From Citrus sinensis (lineage: Eukaryota > Streptophyta > Magnoliopsida > Sapindales > Rutaceae): a DNA stretch of 64,000 nt. The DNA is taken from positions 34,745,001 to 34,809,000 of the forward strand of contig NC_068560.1 of the NCBI RefSeq assembly GCF_022201045.2, written 5' to 3'. The notes beneath the pieces were generated by a model. The model did not search any database and was not told the origin of the DNA. It saw only the letters and a list, made by a program, of their open reading frames with translations. The first letter of the stretch is position 1. Every line of letters begins with the position of its first letter. A program made the translations under genes and the position numbers. Shown here in pieces: positions 12,865-23,848 of this stretch.

Positions 12865-14092
12865 GGGAAATTTACGAAAATAACCATAAATATTTTGTTA
12901 TTTTTGTAACTAATCCTCTAAATTTTTTTTTATCAACATTAGCCAAACACAAGCCTTTCTCCCCAAATTACCCTTCTTTACAGACCAAAACTAATCGGCA
13001 TCGTGGCATGAGTTATTTTCAAACTTATTGATCTGAGTCGGGGGATGAATCTGGTGACAGGGTGCCTGTCGCACCAAGTTTTGGTGCGACAGACACCCTG
13101 TCGCACCAAGTTTTGGTGCGACAGACACCCTGTCGCACCAAGTTTTGGTGCGACAGACACCCTGTCGCACCAAGACAGGGGATGAATCTGGTGACAGGGT
13201 GCCTGTCGCACCAAGCCTTGGTGCGACAGGCTTGGTGCGACAGGCACCCTGTCGCACTAAGTTTTGAAGTTGTTCATGATGATGTTTGTGATTCGTCGGA
13301 AACGGTGGCGTTTTGGTCGGAAATTTGAGATAAGTTGTAACTGTTTGGTGATGCTTAGATTCCGGCGATGGGTTGGTCGATCGGAGGTGGGGAATAACGA
13401 AAGAGGTTGAGCTCGTGGAGAGGAGTGGATTGATTACGGTGGTGCTGGCTAAATCGCGGCGAAAACCGGTGAATGACGGCACGGTTGTCGCGGCTGTTTT
13501 GGTTGTTTTTCCGGCGATCTGTGGCTAATCAACGGTGTCCGATGCTTGGGGTTTGATGGCCGGCGATTTATGATCCGTTTAGTGGTGGTTGCGTCCGGAT
13601 CGGTGACGGAAAACGAGAGCTGGCAGCCTTGGACGGTGGCCGCGGGCTGAAGCTTTTGTTTCTGTTCTGTTTCGGTTTTTTTTTTTTAAATAATGAAGCT
13701 AAACGGAAGAAAACAAAAAGGTGAAAGGAAAAGCAATCTCTCACCCGCGTCGAAGTCGAGAAAAGTTAGAAGCAATTTGGGCACGAAGATTATGGAAGGG
13801 TGAATGAATATCAATGGATTTGCAGGTGAAAGCATTAATAATAATAATGCTGATAGAATACAACTTGACAAATTTTCCATCTTAAAGTCATGCAACAAGC
13901 CGTAAAAGATTAGATTTTTTTTAAAAAAAAAAAATCAAGCTTTTTGGCCACAGAACAAGTTTTTTGGGGGAGAGATGAAGGAGGGGTATTTTGGTCTCAA
14001 AAGTTGTTTTATGGCTAATGTTGATAGAAATATTTTTGAGGGGTTAAGATGAAAAAAATCAAAACTTTAATGGTTATTACTATAAAATTCCC
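12865..14092. mobile_element. Non-autonomous Mutator-type element (MULE)
   Basis: Begins GGGAAATTTACG and ends ...AAATTCCC. The long imperfect inverted repeats stay alignable for about 100 bp, including the shared words AATAACCAT and ATCAACATTAGCC. It is flanked by a perfect 9-bp target duplication AAACTTGTC (12856-12864 and 14093-14101), the length typical of Mutator elements. The sister segment at 17589-17597 has the single unoccupied AAACTTGTC. The interior from about 13040 to 13680 is much more GC-rich than the surroundings and may be captured host DNA, but I recognise no gene in it and see no transposase. Confidence 0.88.
13041..13260. repeat. Palindromic 32-bp tandem repeat array
   Basis: About 3.5 tandem units with a 32-bp period. 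Each is a near-perfect palindrome with arms CTGTCGCACCAA and TTGGTGCGACAG around a short GTT centre. A 38-bp leader starting GGGGATGAATCTGG occurs at 13041 and again at 13178, so the array is itself partly duplicated. It lies inside the Mutator-type element and would form strong hairpins on either strand. Short open frames cross it on both strands but show no protein family and look like a by-product of the repeat. Confidence 0.9.
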
Positions 14093-14728
14093 AAACTTGT
14101 CGGCAGCAACGCGGAAAAAAAGAAAAAGAAAATGAAAAACAAGGGAAAAATAACATGCAAAATGTAAGAGCTTCCGGTTACGTGATAAACAAAAAAAAAA
14201 TAGTAAATAAAATGGAAATTGTTCATAACATAGGGACCCACTAGACAGACATTGGGCGCCTAATCGATCAACGGTTGGGATGTCATCAATCGCAATGACT
14301 TCTAATGTTAATTTTACATTATTATAAATATTAATTAATTCAAATTTTCTCTTTAAATAAATGATATAAAAGATTTCGAAATGGATAAGAGTTCGATAAT
14401 TCATAGTGTAATCTTACTCTATCGTGAGGATAACTAAGCTAATGACAATCTTGGTCTAAAAGTATAATCTTTATAATCTCACAAAATAAATTTTTGCGAA
14501 AGAAATAATCATAAGGGGATAAATAATCATATAATGTCACCCACTATGGGTCCATCCTCCTTGTTCTTTTTCAACTTTTCCTTCCAAAAACAAGTTAATT
14601 TTATGACTAACATCAATTTTTCTTTTTTTTTTCTTTTTTTTTTTTAAGTGAGGCTCAATCAATATCATCAACAATTGAAGCAAACAAACATAAGACTTAT
14701 CTCTGTGTGTGTGTGAAAAAAATATATT

Positions 14729-14733
<5 letters not shown>

Positions 14734-14785
<52 letters not shown>
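14734..14785. repeat. (TG)n microsatellite
   Basis: About 26 perfect TG units. The matching place in copy B (about 18330-18365) has only TATATA and TGTGTG remnants, so the array expanded in copy A or shrank in copy B. Confidence 0.95.
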
Positions 14786-14788
<3 letters not shown>

Positions 14789-15495
14789 GAGTGACACCGA
14801 TTAAACTTGCATAGTGATCATCACAAACAGAGAGTCAGAGACACCATTTTAGTGAACATGTAAAATATGTAAATGCCAAAGAGAGAGAGAGAGAGTTTTT
14901 AGTTTTCTTGTTTAGTATAGCTTTTGTTTAAAAAAGAAAAAAATCCAGTTTCTTAAACCCAATAATAATAATGATATCAAAATAAGAGCGTAAAATTATT
15001 TAGGCATAACAGATTAAGAAAACTTTCTAATCATGCATCGAGATAAGGATCTAAATTCTAAACTGAAGCAGTAAAAAGAAAAAGGATAAACAATCAAAAC
15101 AAATTAAAAAAAGAAAAAAAAGAAAAAATTAACATAAATATGAGAAGATCAAACCTTTTATAATTTATATATGTGTGCGTGTATGCAAAAAGTAGAATCT
15201 TGATTCTTGAATATCAGCTGAGTTTCTATTCCCTCTCTTTCCTAAAAGAAGGGGCTGCTGCTGCTGGTGCTGCTACTGCTGCACTTTTTTCTATTTCTGG
15301 AATGAGAGAGACGGGAGATCAGATCAGCAGGAACTTTGTAGCAAATTGGGAAAGTGAACAGAAATTTTTTGGAATTTTCCGGAAATGTAATTGTAAAATT
15401 TCTCGTGTTGGTCTAATACTGGTTGCTTCTGCTGCTTTGTGGCTTGTTGTAAAGCTGCGACTGCTTTTGGTCTCTCTCTCTCTCTCTCTCTCTAT

Positions 15496-16660
15496 ATCAG
15501 AGGCGGATGCAGCACATGACCAGTGAGGGCTCAAGCCCCACCGGTAAAAAAAAAATTTTTAAATAAAAGAAAAAATATTTTAATTTTTTAATTAGTCCCA
15601 TTAAATTTATTACAATAGTCACTATAAAATATAAATCCCATAAAATTTAAACTTTAACTTTTAAGAAATATAAAAACATATATTTTAATTAAAAATAATG
15701 ATAGCCCACTATTCAAAATATTTTCTATTCTAAAAAATATGGTTAATTCTTCCAGTTTATATAATAACTAGAAAATAGAACCGCGCTTCACGCGGCTTTG
15801 AAAAAAAAAATTAGTATTATCATTTTTTCTTATTTTACACTTGATGAAACTGATAAAAAATATGAATTGATTTTTTTAAAGATGAGACAGCCTAATAAAA
15901 AATTAAAAAAAAACTATTAGCCAATAATACAAATAAAGAAGCAACGCAAGATAAAGAATAAAATGAGAGAATATATTATAAAGTGATTTTATTCATTCTA
16001 ATTGTGTGTGTACAAAGAAAAAAGATGAGCTCTCATTTTATAGTTACATAATCACTCCATTAAATTAATAAAAAATTATGGATCATAATTTCTTGTGAGA
16101 TAGTGGGAGTTATAGGGAAGCTAAAGGTTGTTAATGGGAGATAGTGAGAAGACTAAAAGATATATGTTATGAACATTTATATTTATTTTAATAAATTCAT
16201 AACACTCCCCCTTGGATGTCCATTGCAAATAATATGTCTCGTTAAAATCTTTATATAATTGTTATTGTGTAATAACAATTAAATTAATTATGAGAAGATG
16301 AAAAACTAAATCTAAAAAAAAATTCTCTATTTATTAGATAATAGAGAATATATAAAGATGATAAATTGTGATGACACATCACCTCCTTAAGTCTCAACTT
16401 TATATATAGATATAGATAATAGAACGAACATTTTCAATAATAAAACTCATGAAGAATCATCTTTGGAATCGGATGGGATAAATGATAGTTTGATTGTTTA
16501 TATAGGAAACAATAAATTTAATAATATTGATAATGAGTCTATTGCATAACATTTTTAAACTATAAAAATACGTAAAGACTAATTATAAATATTTTATATA
16601 TTTAAAATTTTAATTTTTTATATTTTACTATTATTTAATTTAGCCCCCGGTAAATTATAT
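15496..16660. mobile_element. Insertion absent from copy B, containing a Helitron
   Basis: Copy B runs directly from its CT/TA repeat into CATACATATTGCATAACAG, while copy A has about 1.15 kb in between. The left part starts CAGAGGCGGATGCAGC with GCCCCACCGGTAAAAA; the right part ends near GCCCCCGGTAAATT. These end words are related but in direct orientation, so I cannot assign a class. Ends are approximate because both fall in simple repeats. Confidence 0.6.
15768..16416 (-). mobile_element. Probable non-autonomous Helitron
   Basis: Read on the minus strand, the 5' end is TCTATATCTATATATAAAG preceded by A. The 3' end is a GC hairpin (CCGCG-tgaag-CGCGG, at 15781-15795), nine bases, then CTAG followed by T. 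This matches the Helitron rules: 5' TC, 3' hairpin plus CTRR, insertion between A and T, no target duplication. It is 649 bp with no Rep/helicase coding capacity. It is nested in the larger insertion listed above. Confidence 0.65.
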
Positions 16661-17081
16661 ATAGGCATACGTATTACATAACAGATGGTCGAAGAAAATT
16701 CATTAGAAATGGTTGCTTCTTTACTTCCATTTTCATTGACAGTGTTGCTCCACGTGTCCTTCCCTGTTTTTTTTTTTTTAATGTGCAACACATTGTATTT
16801 ATTTATTGGGATATTATCATTTTACTACTAAAATTTTACTGACATATCATGTCAGTACTAAGATTTACCGAAAAGTGTATTTTACTACCAAAATTTTGCA
16901 ATAATTACAATATTGAACTTAGTGTGCCTACTAATTATATTGGATGTAATTAATTTATATGCAATAATTAATTATCATCAGAATCATTAACATAATATTT
17001 GATCACTTAGTAAATATTTTGAGTTACTAATGTAATCAAATAATTATTTTGAATCTTTTTTTTATAGTATTTGCATCCATA

Positions 17082-19041
17082 AATCAATTAAATTTATATG
17101 CAATAATTACAATATTGAACTTAGTGTGCCTAATAATTATATTGGATGTAATTAATTTGGTCAGCTATGTTAGCTAGTGAGTCATTTCATCTATACTGGT
17201 AAATGGACCTACACGTTAAAGATAGATACTGCCAATTTTTTTAATTTCCCATTTGCTCACTTAAAAAACATGATTAATAATGCTAGCTGAAATCTACATC
17301 ATCGAGATCACCTTCTAATAGCCCCAAAAAAAAAAAAACAATTGTTTGCAAATGGCTCAAATAAAGGAATAAATGAAAAATAAGGAAATTCAAATAACAT
17401 CATTTTTAATTTTGATGAAAGTAATTGGATGGATTTCACAATAAGAATGAAAAACAAGAGAAAAAGACGAAACTTTATTGAATTTCTTTTTTTTTTCCAA
17501 AACTCAAAAGCATATAATTGTATTTGTATCCAAAATCAAAATCAAACGGGCACTCGAATTTTCTTATCAATCTTTAATGAAAAACACAAAACTTGTCGGC
17601 AGCAACGTGAAAAAAAAAAGGGGGGGGGGGGGGGAAAAAAAAGGCAATGTAATGTAAGAGCTTCCGGTTACGTGATTAAAAAAAGAAAAAGAAATAGTAA
17701 ATAAAATGGAAATTGTTCATAAAATAGGGACCCACTAGACAGACATTGGGCGCCGAATTGATCAACCGTTGGGATGTCATCAATCGCAATGACTTCTAAT
17801 GTTTCACATATTTCTGTGCTAACTTTCGGTTACAGTCACAATCCACATGGATTTCTCTCTCATGTCTGAAGATATTCACGATCTAGATTTTTTCTAGTGT
17901 TAAGGGTAGTTTTGCTGTTAATTTAACATTATTATAAATATTAATTAGTTCAAATTTTCTTTTTAAATAAATGATATAAAAGATTTCAAAATGGATAAGA
18001 GTTCGATAATTCATATAGTGTAATCTTTCGCTATTGTGAGGATAACTAAGCTAACGACAATCTTGGCCTAAAAGTATAATCTTTATAATCTCACAGAATA
18101 TACTTTTGCGAAAGAAATAATCATATAATGTCACCCACTATGGGTCCATCCTCCCTGTTCTTTTTCAACTTTTCCTTCCAAAAACAAGTTAATTTTATGA
18201 CTAACATCAATTTTTCTTTTTCTTTTTTTTTTCTTTTTCTTTTTTTTTAAAGTGAGGCTCAATCAGTATCATCAACAATTGAAGCAAACAAACATACGAC
18301 TTCACTAATAACAATTACAATATATATATATATAGATATGTGTGTGAAAACAAAAAAATATTTGTATATATATTAAAAAAAAAAAAAGAGTGATACCGAT
18401 TAAACTTGCATACTGATCATCACAAACAGAGGCTCCATTTTAGTGAACTTGTAATATGTAAATGCCAAAGAGAGAGAGAGAGAGAGTTTTTAATTTTCTT
18501 TTTTAGTGTAGCTTTTGTTTTTCAAAAAAAAAAATTCCAGTTTCTTAATACCCAATAATAACAGTGATATCAAACTAAGAGCGTAAAATTATTTAGGCAT
18601 AACAGATTAAGAAAACTTTCTAATCATGCATCAAGATAAGGATCTAAATTCTAAACTGAAGCAGTGAAAAGAAAAGGGTAAATAATCAAAACAAATTTAA
18701 AAAGAAAAAAAAGAAGGAACAAATTAACATAAATATGAGAAGATCATACCTTTTATAATTTATATATGTGTGCGTGTGTGTAAAAAGCAGAATCTTGATT
18801 CTTGAATATCAGCTGAGTTTCTATTCCCTCTCTTTCCTAAAAGAAGGGGCTGCTGCTGCTGCACTTTTTTTTTATTTCTGAAATGAGAGAGACGGGAGAT
18901 CAGATCAGCAGGAACTTTGTAGCAAATTTTAGTTTTCTTTCTGTTTTGGCAGCAGGGAAAGTGAACAGAAAATTTTTGGAATTTTCCGGGAATGTAATCG
19001 TAAAATTTCTCTGGCCCGGCCTCTTGTCCGCGACTGCTTTT

Positions 19042-19095
<54 letters not shown>

Positions 19096-19245
19096 CACAT
19101 AGAAGCATACATATTGCATAACAGATGGTTGAAGAAAGTTTATTAGAAACTGTTGCTTTCTGTACTTCCATTTTCATCGACATTGTTGCTCCACGTGTCC
19201 TTGCTTGTTTTTTTTTTAATGTGCAACACATTGTATTTTATTTAT
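17082..19245. repeat. Segmental duplication, copy B
   Basis: Direct tandem partner of copy A, separated from it by about 280 bp. It lacks the Mutator-type element and the 1.15-kb insertion. It has about 115 bp at 17803-17918 that copy A lacks. A run of 15 G sits at 17620-17634 and (CT)n/(TA)n tracts at about 19043-19096. The best conserved parts are around 17640-17800 and 18770-19020, with no open frame preserved between the copies, so any function would be non-coding. Confidence 0.9.
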
Positions 19246-20589
19246 TTTATATTATATCGTCAGGACCGCGGGACCACAATTGGTTTGGCTCCAAGTTTCT
19301 TTCTTTTTTCTTTTGTCTTTTTTCGGTTCTTTTTAATTGCCAACACAATAACACAATAATTACTTAATCATATGTTTGCCGAGACTCATTTAGATTAATC
19401 TCACTCGTAACATATAGTAGTCTGGGATATTTTCCGACTAGTTCATAAAAAAAAAAAATAAAAAAAAAACTTGTGGAAAACTATATAAATTAAGTCTAAT
19501 TATGATACAACTCTATCTATGTGTTCAAGCTGAAATTTGTTAAAAGTGAATATACTTTGGTGAAGATAAGAATAATTTTATCTTCTAATTATTGAATGAA
19601 TCTCGTCGGTGGATATGCATTTCGTTCGTCTTCTTTTTGGAAACCAGAAACCTTCCTGATGAGAGAAGAAGTTTTCACTTTTCAGCGCCCCACTCAGGGG
19701 GTTTCCAAATTTGAGATAATTGTAGAAAGAGAGCCAGAGACAGAGAGGCCCCATTTTCCGTGTTATCTTATTTTATAAGTGCTGTAAAGTTAATTCTTTT
19801 TTCATTATTATTTACTTTCTTTTTTGGAACTTCATTATTTCAAACAGTTTTTTTTTATTATTATTATTTATTTATGATATTTTAAATCTATCTCTGTCGT
19901 AACATTTGGAAGAATCTAGCTACAAAAATCAAAGTGTATTTCAAATAAATCTGATTGGAAGCAAAATAAGCTCGTAGGTGGAAATTTCCAAAAAAATTGT
20001 AGCCTTCATGTTCCCTGTTGTCGACATTTGCATTTAAAACCAGGATCCCAACAAATCAAGTGACACCTGTCATCATCGCCACCAGAAATTAAATGAAAAC
20101 AATGGCAAAATGGAAAGTGAACGAGAAAACAAAAATTTTATTTATCGTACGTTAGGGCTGAAGAAATTAAGAATTTCAGGGAAACCAGTTACGTGTTGTC
20201 TCCAAATTAATTGATGTTTTTTTGTTTTATTATAAATTGGATTGTGGGCTAAATAAAATTAAATTAAATGCCCAGTGATGCCCGTAATTAATTTTTTTTG
20301 GTGGTATCTTCTCCTCTCATCTTAAAAGTACCAACTTCACATGTCAACAGTTATTAAAATAATCGCATGCATTTTGTCTCTAGTAAGCTGTTCTGAACCA
20401 AGATTAAATATTAATTAGTATTTAAAGATTAAAATAAGACTTATATGATAATATTATCTAATTGATCAGACAACAACAACAATATCAATGAAAAGCTCTA
20501 GCTTGTCTTAGTTCATACATCCTTCATTATATATATATGGATTAATTTATTATTATTAGCCTATAATAATCAATCATTTAAATGAAGTG
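19246..20589. other. Intergenic stretch, no gene seen
   Basis: AT-rich unique-looking sequence. Short open frames exist but show no family resemblance and no splice support. No transposon ends recognised. Confidence 0.6.
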
Positions 20590-21240
20590 CATCAAATTTG
20601 TGACATGTATTACAAAATCCAGCATCATTTTTGTTAGACATGGCATGCGATGATGAAATGTATTTCGAGGTGTCCATTTTAGGGTTTTTATTGGGTCTTG
20701 GTCGTGGAATGTTTCGTGCTTGTAGGCTGTTGTGTTGAATTCAATGATCGATTCTTCACATTTTTTAATCTTTTTCTTCAAAAATAATGTAAACTTAATG
20801 GAATTATTGATTTCGCACGTTGGCTTTTGTTTGTTTGGTTGGTTGGATTTTAATTTATTTTATTTCATTTTTTGCTTTGGGGAGAGAATCTAGGTCTTTC
20901 ATTCGAGACATTCATAATTAAGGATTGATATAATATATAATAAATGATAAATAATATTCAAACGAGAAGAATTCTAGTGAAAATTCAGGACTTTTTTTTT
21001 TTTGAAAAGCAAAGTGAATTTTTATTGATTTAACTTTGTGATTACATCTTTGATTTCAACTAGCAATTCATCCAATCATACAACAATTTTACTTCTCCTT
21101 AATGCTAAACTGATCAGTTAAGGAACATGCATGAACATTATTCGATCAGTTAAGGAACATTATTCTTATGTCACCCCCAAAAAGTTTATGCATGTTTGCT
21201 ACTAGTCTCTTGTTGTTTACTAATTCTTATGCATCTTAAC
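20590..21240. repeat. Second duplicated pair, first copy
   Basis: Matches 22470-23147 in the same orientation. Shared landmarks are GGTCGTGGAATGTTTC, TTCAATGATCGATTC, GGGGAGAGAATCTAGG and GCAAAGTGAATTTTTATTGA. The body is probably a decayed transposon fragment; see the partner copy. Confidence 0.8.
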
Positions 21241-22469
21241 AATATATCTCCACCACCATATAGTGAGCATTAAATGAACAATAACATCATTTTGTATACA
21301 ACAATGGTATTGTATTATGAATGGTAACCTCACTTCAAAACAATAGTAACCTCACTACTATTTTGATGGTGTCTTCTCGATATTAAAAAAATCAATATTC
21401 TTTACTTCAACTCTAAAAGATTGAAACATATTTCAATACTTTCGATAGTTAGACTATTGGCACCCGTCCAAAATCTTTATTAAAACTTTTCTGTAATAAA
21501 TTTATAATTTCACCCTCATTCAAACCTGGAATGCATTATGTCATTCAAACAAATAAATAAAATAAAACATCGCATCACGATCATCTTCCTTATCAATTAA
21601 GATAAATTCTCTTTTTATAATTTTACGAATTATGGGCATGTATGCAGAGCTACAAAAAGATATTATTTAGAATATTTATGGTCAAGTTTTCATGTTGCAA
21701 GTTGAGAAGGGTTTTAAAATTTGAGAAGCAAGTGGCGAGTTAAAGAAGCAAAAGAAGTTGAAGGAAATCAAAATTTAAAACGATTCTTATTAATCGTATT
21801 AAAGCTTCATATTAACTAGTTAAAAAATTTTGAATCAAAATATTTTTTGCTCAAATGGGGGTGTGTTAAGACTGGAGAAATAAGAATACAAATGTTAATT
21901 TTGGAATTAAAATGGATGTTATTAAAAGTAGTGTAATTTACCAATATTTTTAAAGGGGTATTCTTGGAATTTACGAGAAGTTTAGAAGAGTGCTAATGGT
22001 TCCACTCTAATTTCAGTTATTCATGGGCTTCTTCTTCGTAGACCTTTGATGCACATTTCAAGACGAGAATTGAGTAATTGGGCTTGAGAATCTAAAGCCC
22101 GTATTAAATTTATAATACAATAATCCAGTGAATTGTGATATTTGGTCCTCTCATTATATTTTACTAATTCCCATTAATTACTTTTATTCTAATACTTATT
22201 TTATTCTTATATGAAATGACTTGAAAGGGTAAGTGTCTTTTTCGTATGGCTTGTCTAATAATCAAAAATATTTTATTTAATCTGAAAAACTCTTATCAAA
22301 ATTTTTATTATTGTTTAGTTATTTTTTTAGTATAGTTTTTGAAAATTAAATAAATTATTTTGTCTCTACTAGTATAAGTTTATATTTTGAGCGTTTGAGA
22401 GTAGCAGTTAAAAATATTTTTTTAATATTAACAGGTCTAAAATATTCACTATTTATTTGACAATCATAC
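21241..22469. other. Intergenic stretch between the second duplicated pair
   Basis: AT-rich. No gene, RNA or clear repeat could be supported. Confidence 0.55.
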
Positions 22470-23147
22470 AAAATCAAGCAACATTTTTATTTTATTAGCC
22501 ATGTTGGCATGTGATGATGATAATTAATGATGAAATGTATTTTGTCCATTGTAGGGTTTTATAATTCAGTCTTGGTCGTGGAATGTTTCATGCTTGTAGG
22601 CTGTTTTGTTGAATTCAATGATCGATTCGTGACAATTTTTTTTTTAAATCTTTTTATTCAAAATAATGTAAGCTTTGTGGAATTATTGTTTTTGCATGTT
22701 GGGTTTGTGTTTGATTGGTTGGTTGGAATTTGCTTTGGGGAGAGAATCTAGGACTTTCATTTGAGACATTTATAATTAAGGATTGACAGAATATATAATA
22801 AATGATAAATAATATTCAAATGAGAAGAATTTTAGTGAAAATCCGGGACCTTTTTTTTTTATTATTATTTGAAAAGCAAAGTGAATTTTTATTGATTCAA
22901 CTTTGTGAATATATATCCTTGATTTTCAGCCAGTAGTAGATCCAGCCATACGACAATTTTTTATTTCTCCATGATCCAGCTAACTCGGCTAAGGAATGTG
23001 CAAGAGCATTAAATGATCTTTGGATTGTAATGAAAGCATGACGCGTGGAAAAGCCTTGCTTTGTTTTTAGATTTCTGATGCCACCCCAAGAAAATTATTA
23101 TGTTTTGCTGCTCTCTTCATGTTTGCTAACTCTTTTACATCTTGATA
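22470..23147 (-). repeat. Second duplicated pair, second copy; RNase H-like fragment
   Basis: Direct copy of 20590-21240. Read on the minus strand a short frame gives SFNALAHSLAELAGSW, which resembles the N-x2-AH-x-LA-x-LA end of RNase H-like domains found in plant LINEs and their relics. No larger frame survives. The class is therefore a guess from one motif; the duplication itself is plain. Confidence 0.55.
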
Positions 23148-23150
23148 ATC

Positions 23151-23578
23151 TAGAGATGTAAAAATATCGATGGCCCAGATTGGGACGATCGTGAAATGAG
23201 GCAAAAACCGAATTCGGATTTCACTTGATAAGTTTGGTCCGGATCGGAATCTAAATTTGACGAAGAAAAATATTAAAAATAATATATTTTTAATAATTAC
23301 ATTTATTTGGCCCACTTATTATATATATTTGAAATTTAAAATTTTTGAAAGTGCATATTTTCAAGCCCAATTTTATTAAAATAAAATTTAAAAATTATAT
23401 GTATATATGTATGTACGTATGTACATATATAATTTATAAAACACAAAATCTGAATTTTTTAGACTCGGATGAAGCCTATTGCCGGGGTTTTTAGGTCGAC
23501 TAAATGTTCAAAAAATACATTCAGGCTAAATCCAGGCGTTGGCATCCTCGAAATCGACCCATGTTTTTACCATCTCTA
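23151..23578. mobile_element. Possible hAT-like MITE
   Basis: Ends TAGAGATGTAAAAATAT and, inverted, TAGAGATGGTAAAAACAT, so imperfect terminal inverted repeats of about 15 bp. The interior style (CCGAATTCGG, GGTCCGGATCGG) is common in plant hAT MITEs. No 8-bp target duplication was found, which lowers confidence. Confidence 0.4.
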
Positions 23579-23848
23579 TCGCCGTGGGTCCTTAACTAAT
23601 TTTAAAAATGATTATTCCCAAGTGCAAATATATCTATATTTCTTTAAATTTTAACCTTAATAATCTACTGGTCCACAAAATGGGCTTTTCAACTGTGGGC
23701 CTCTAAGAGGACCAAACAGTAAGCCCAATGCAGCAAACAGATAAATCAAACCGTGGAAAGAAAATTTAAGGAAAAAAAAAATCCAACACGAAACGGAGAC
23801 AGTAGTTGTTTGTAGCTCATGAAGTGGGGAGTTGCAGGATAAGAGAAG

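Larger units (their letters stand above)
12344..16800. repeat. Segmental duplication, copy A
   Basis: Matches copy B (17082-19245) in the same orientation over its whole length. Shared landmarks are the stretch before 12430, the block before 12860, the block from 14105 to 15495 and the block from about 16660 to 16800. Copy A is longer because it carries a 1.23-kb Mutator-type element (12865-14092) and an insertion of about 1.15 kb (about 15496-16660). With these removed it is about 2.1 kb, the size of copy B. No supported gene lies in it. Confidence 0.9.

Noticed and set aside
12978-13482. Open frames on both strands across the palindromic repeats, up to 163 codons
   Set aside because: The 32-bp period and palindromes produce the repeated peptide words mechanically; no domain, no splice context, inside a transposon.
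14537-14797. Histidine/threonine-rich frame
   Set aside because: Product of the TG microsatellite and A-runs.
15173-15526. Frame conserved in position between duplicates A and B (also 18883-19146)
   Set aside because: Reading frames differ between the copies through length changes, so there is no sign of coding constraint.
19021-19100. Possible precursor hairpin of a microRNA in the duplicated segment
   Set aside because: Only CT and TA simple repeats pair; I recognise no known miRNA sequence in either copy.
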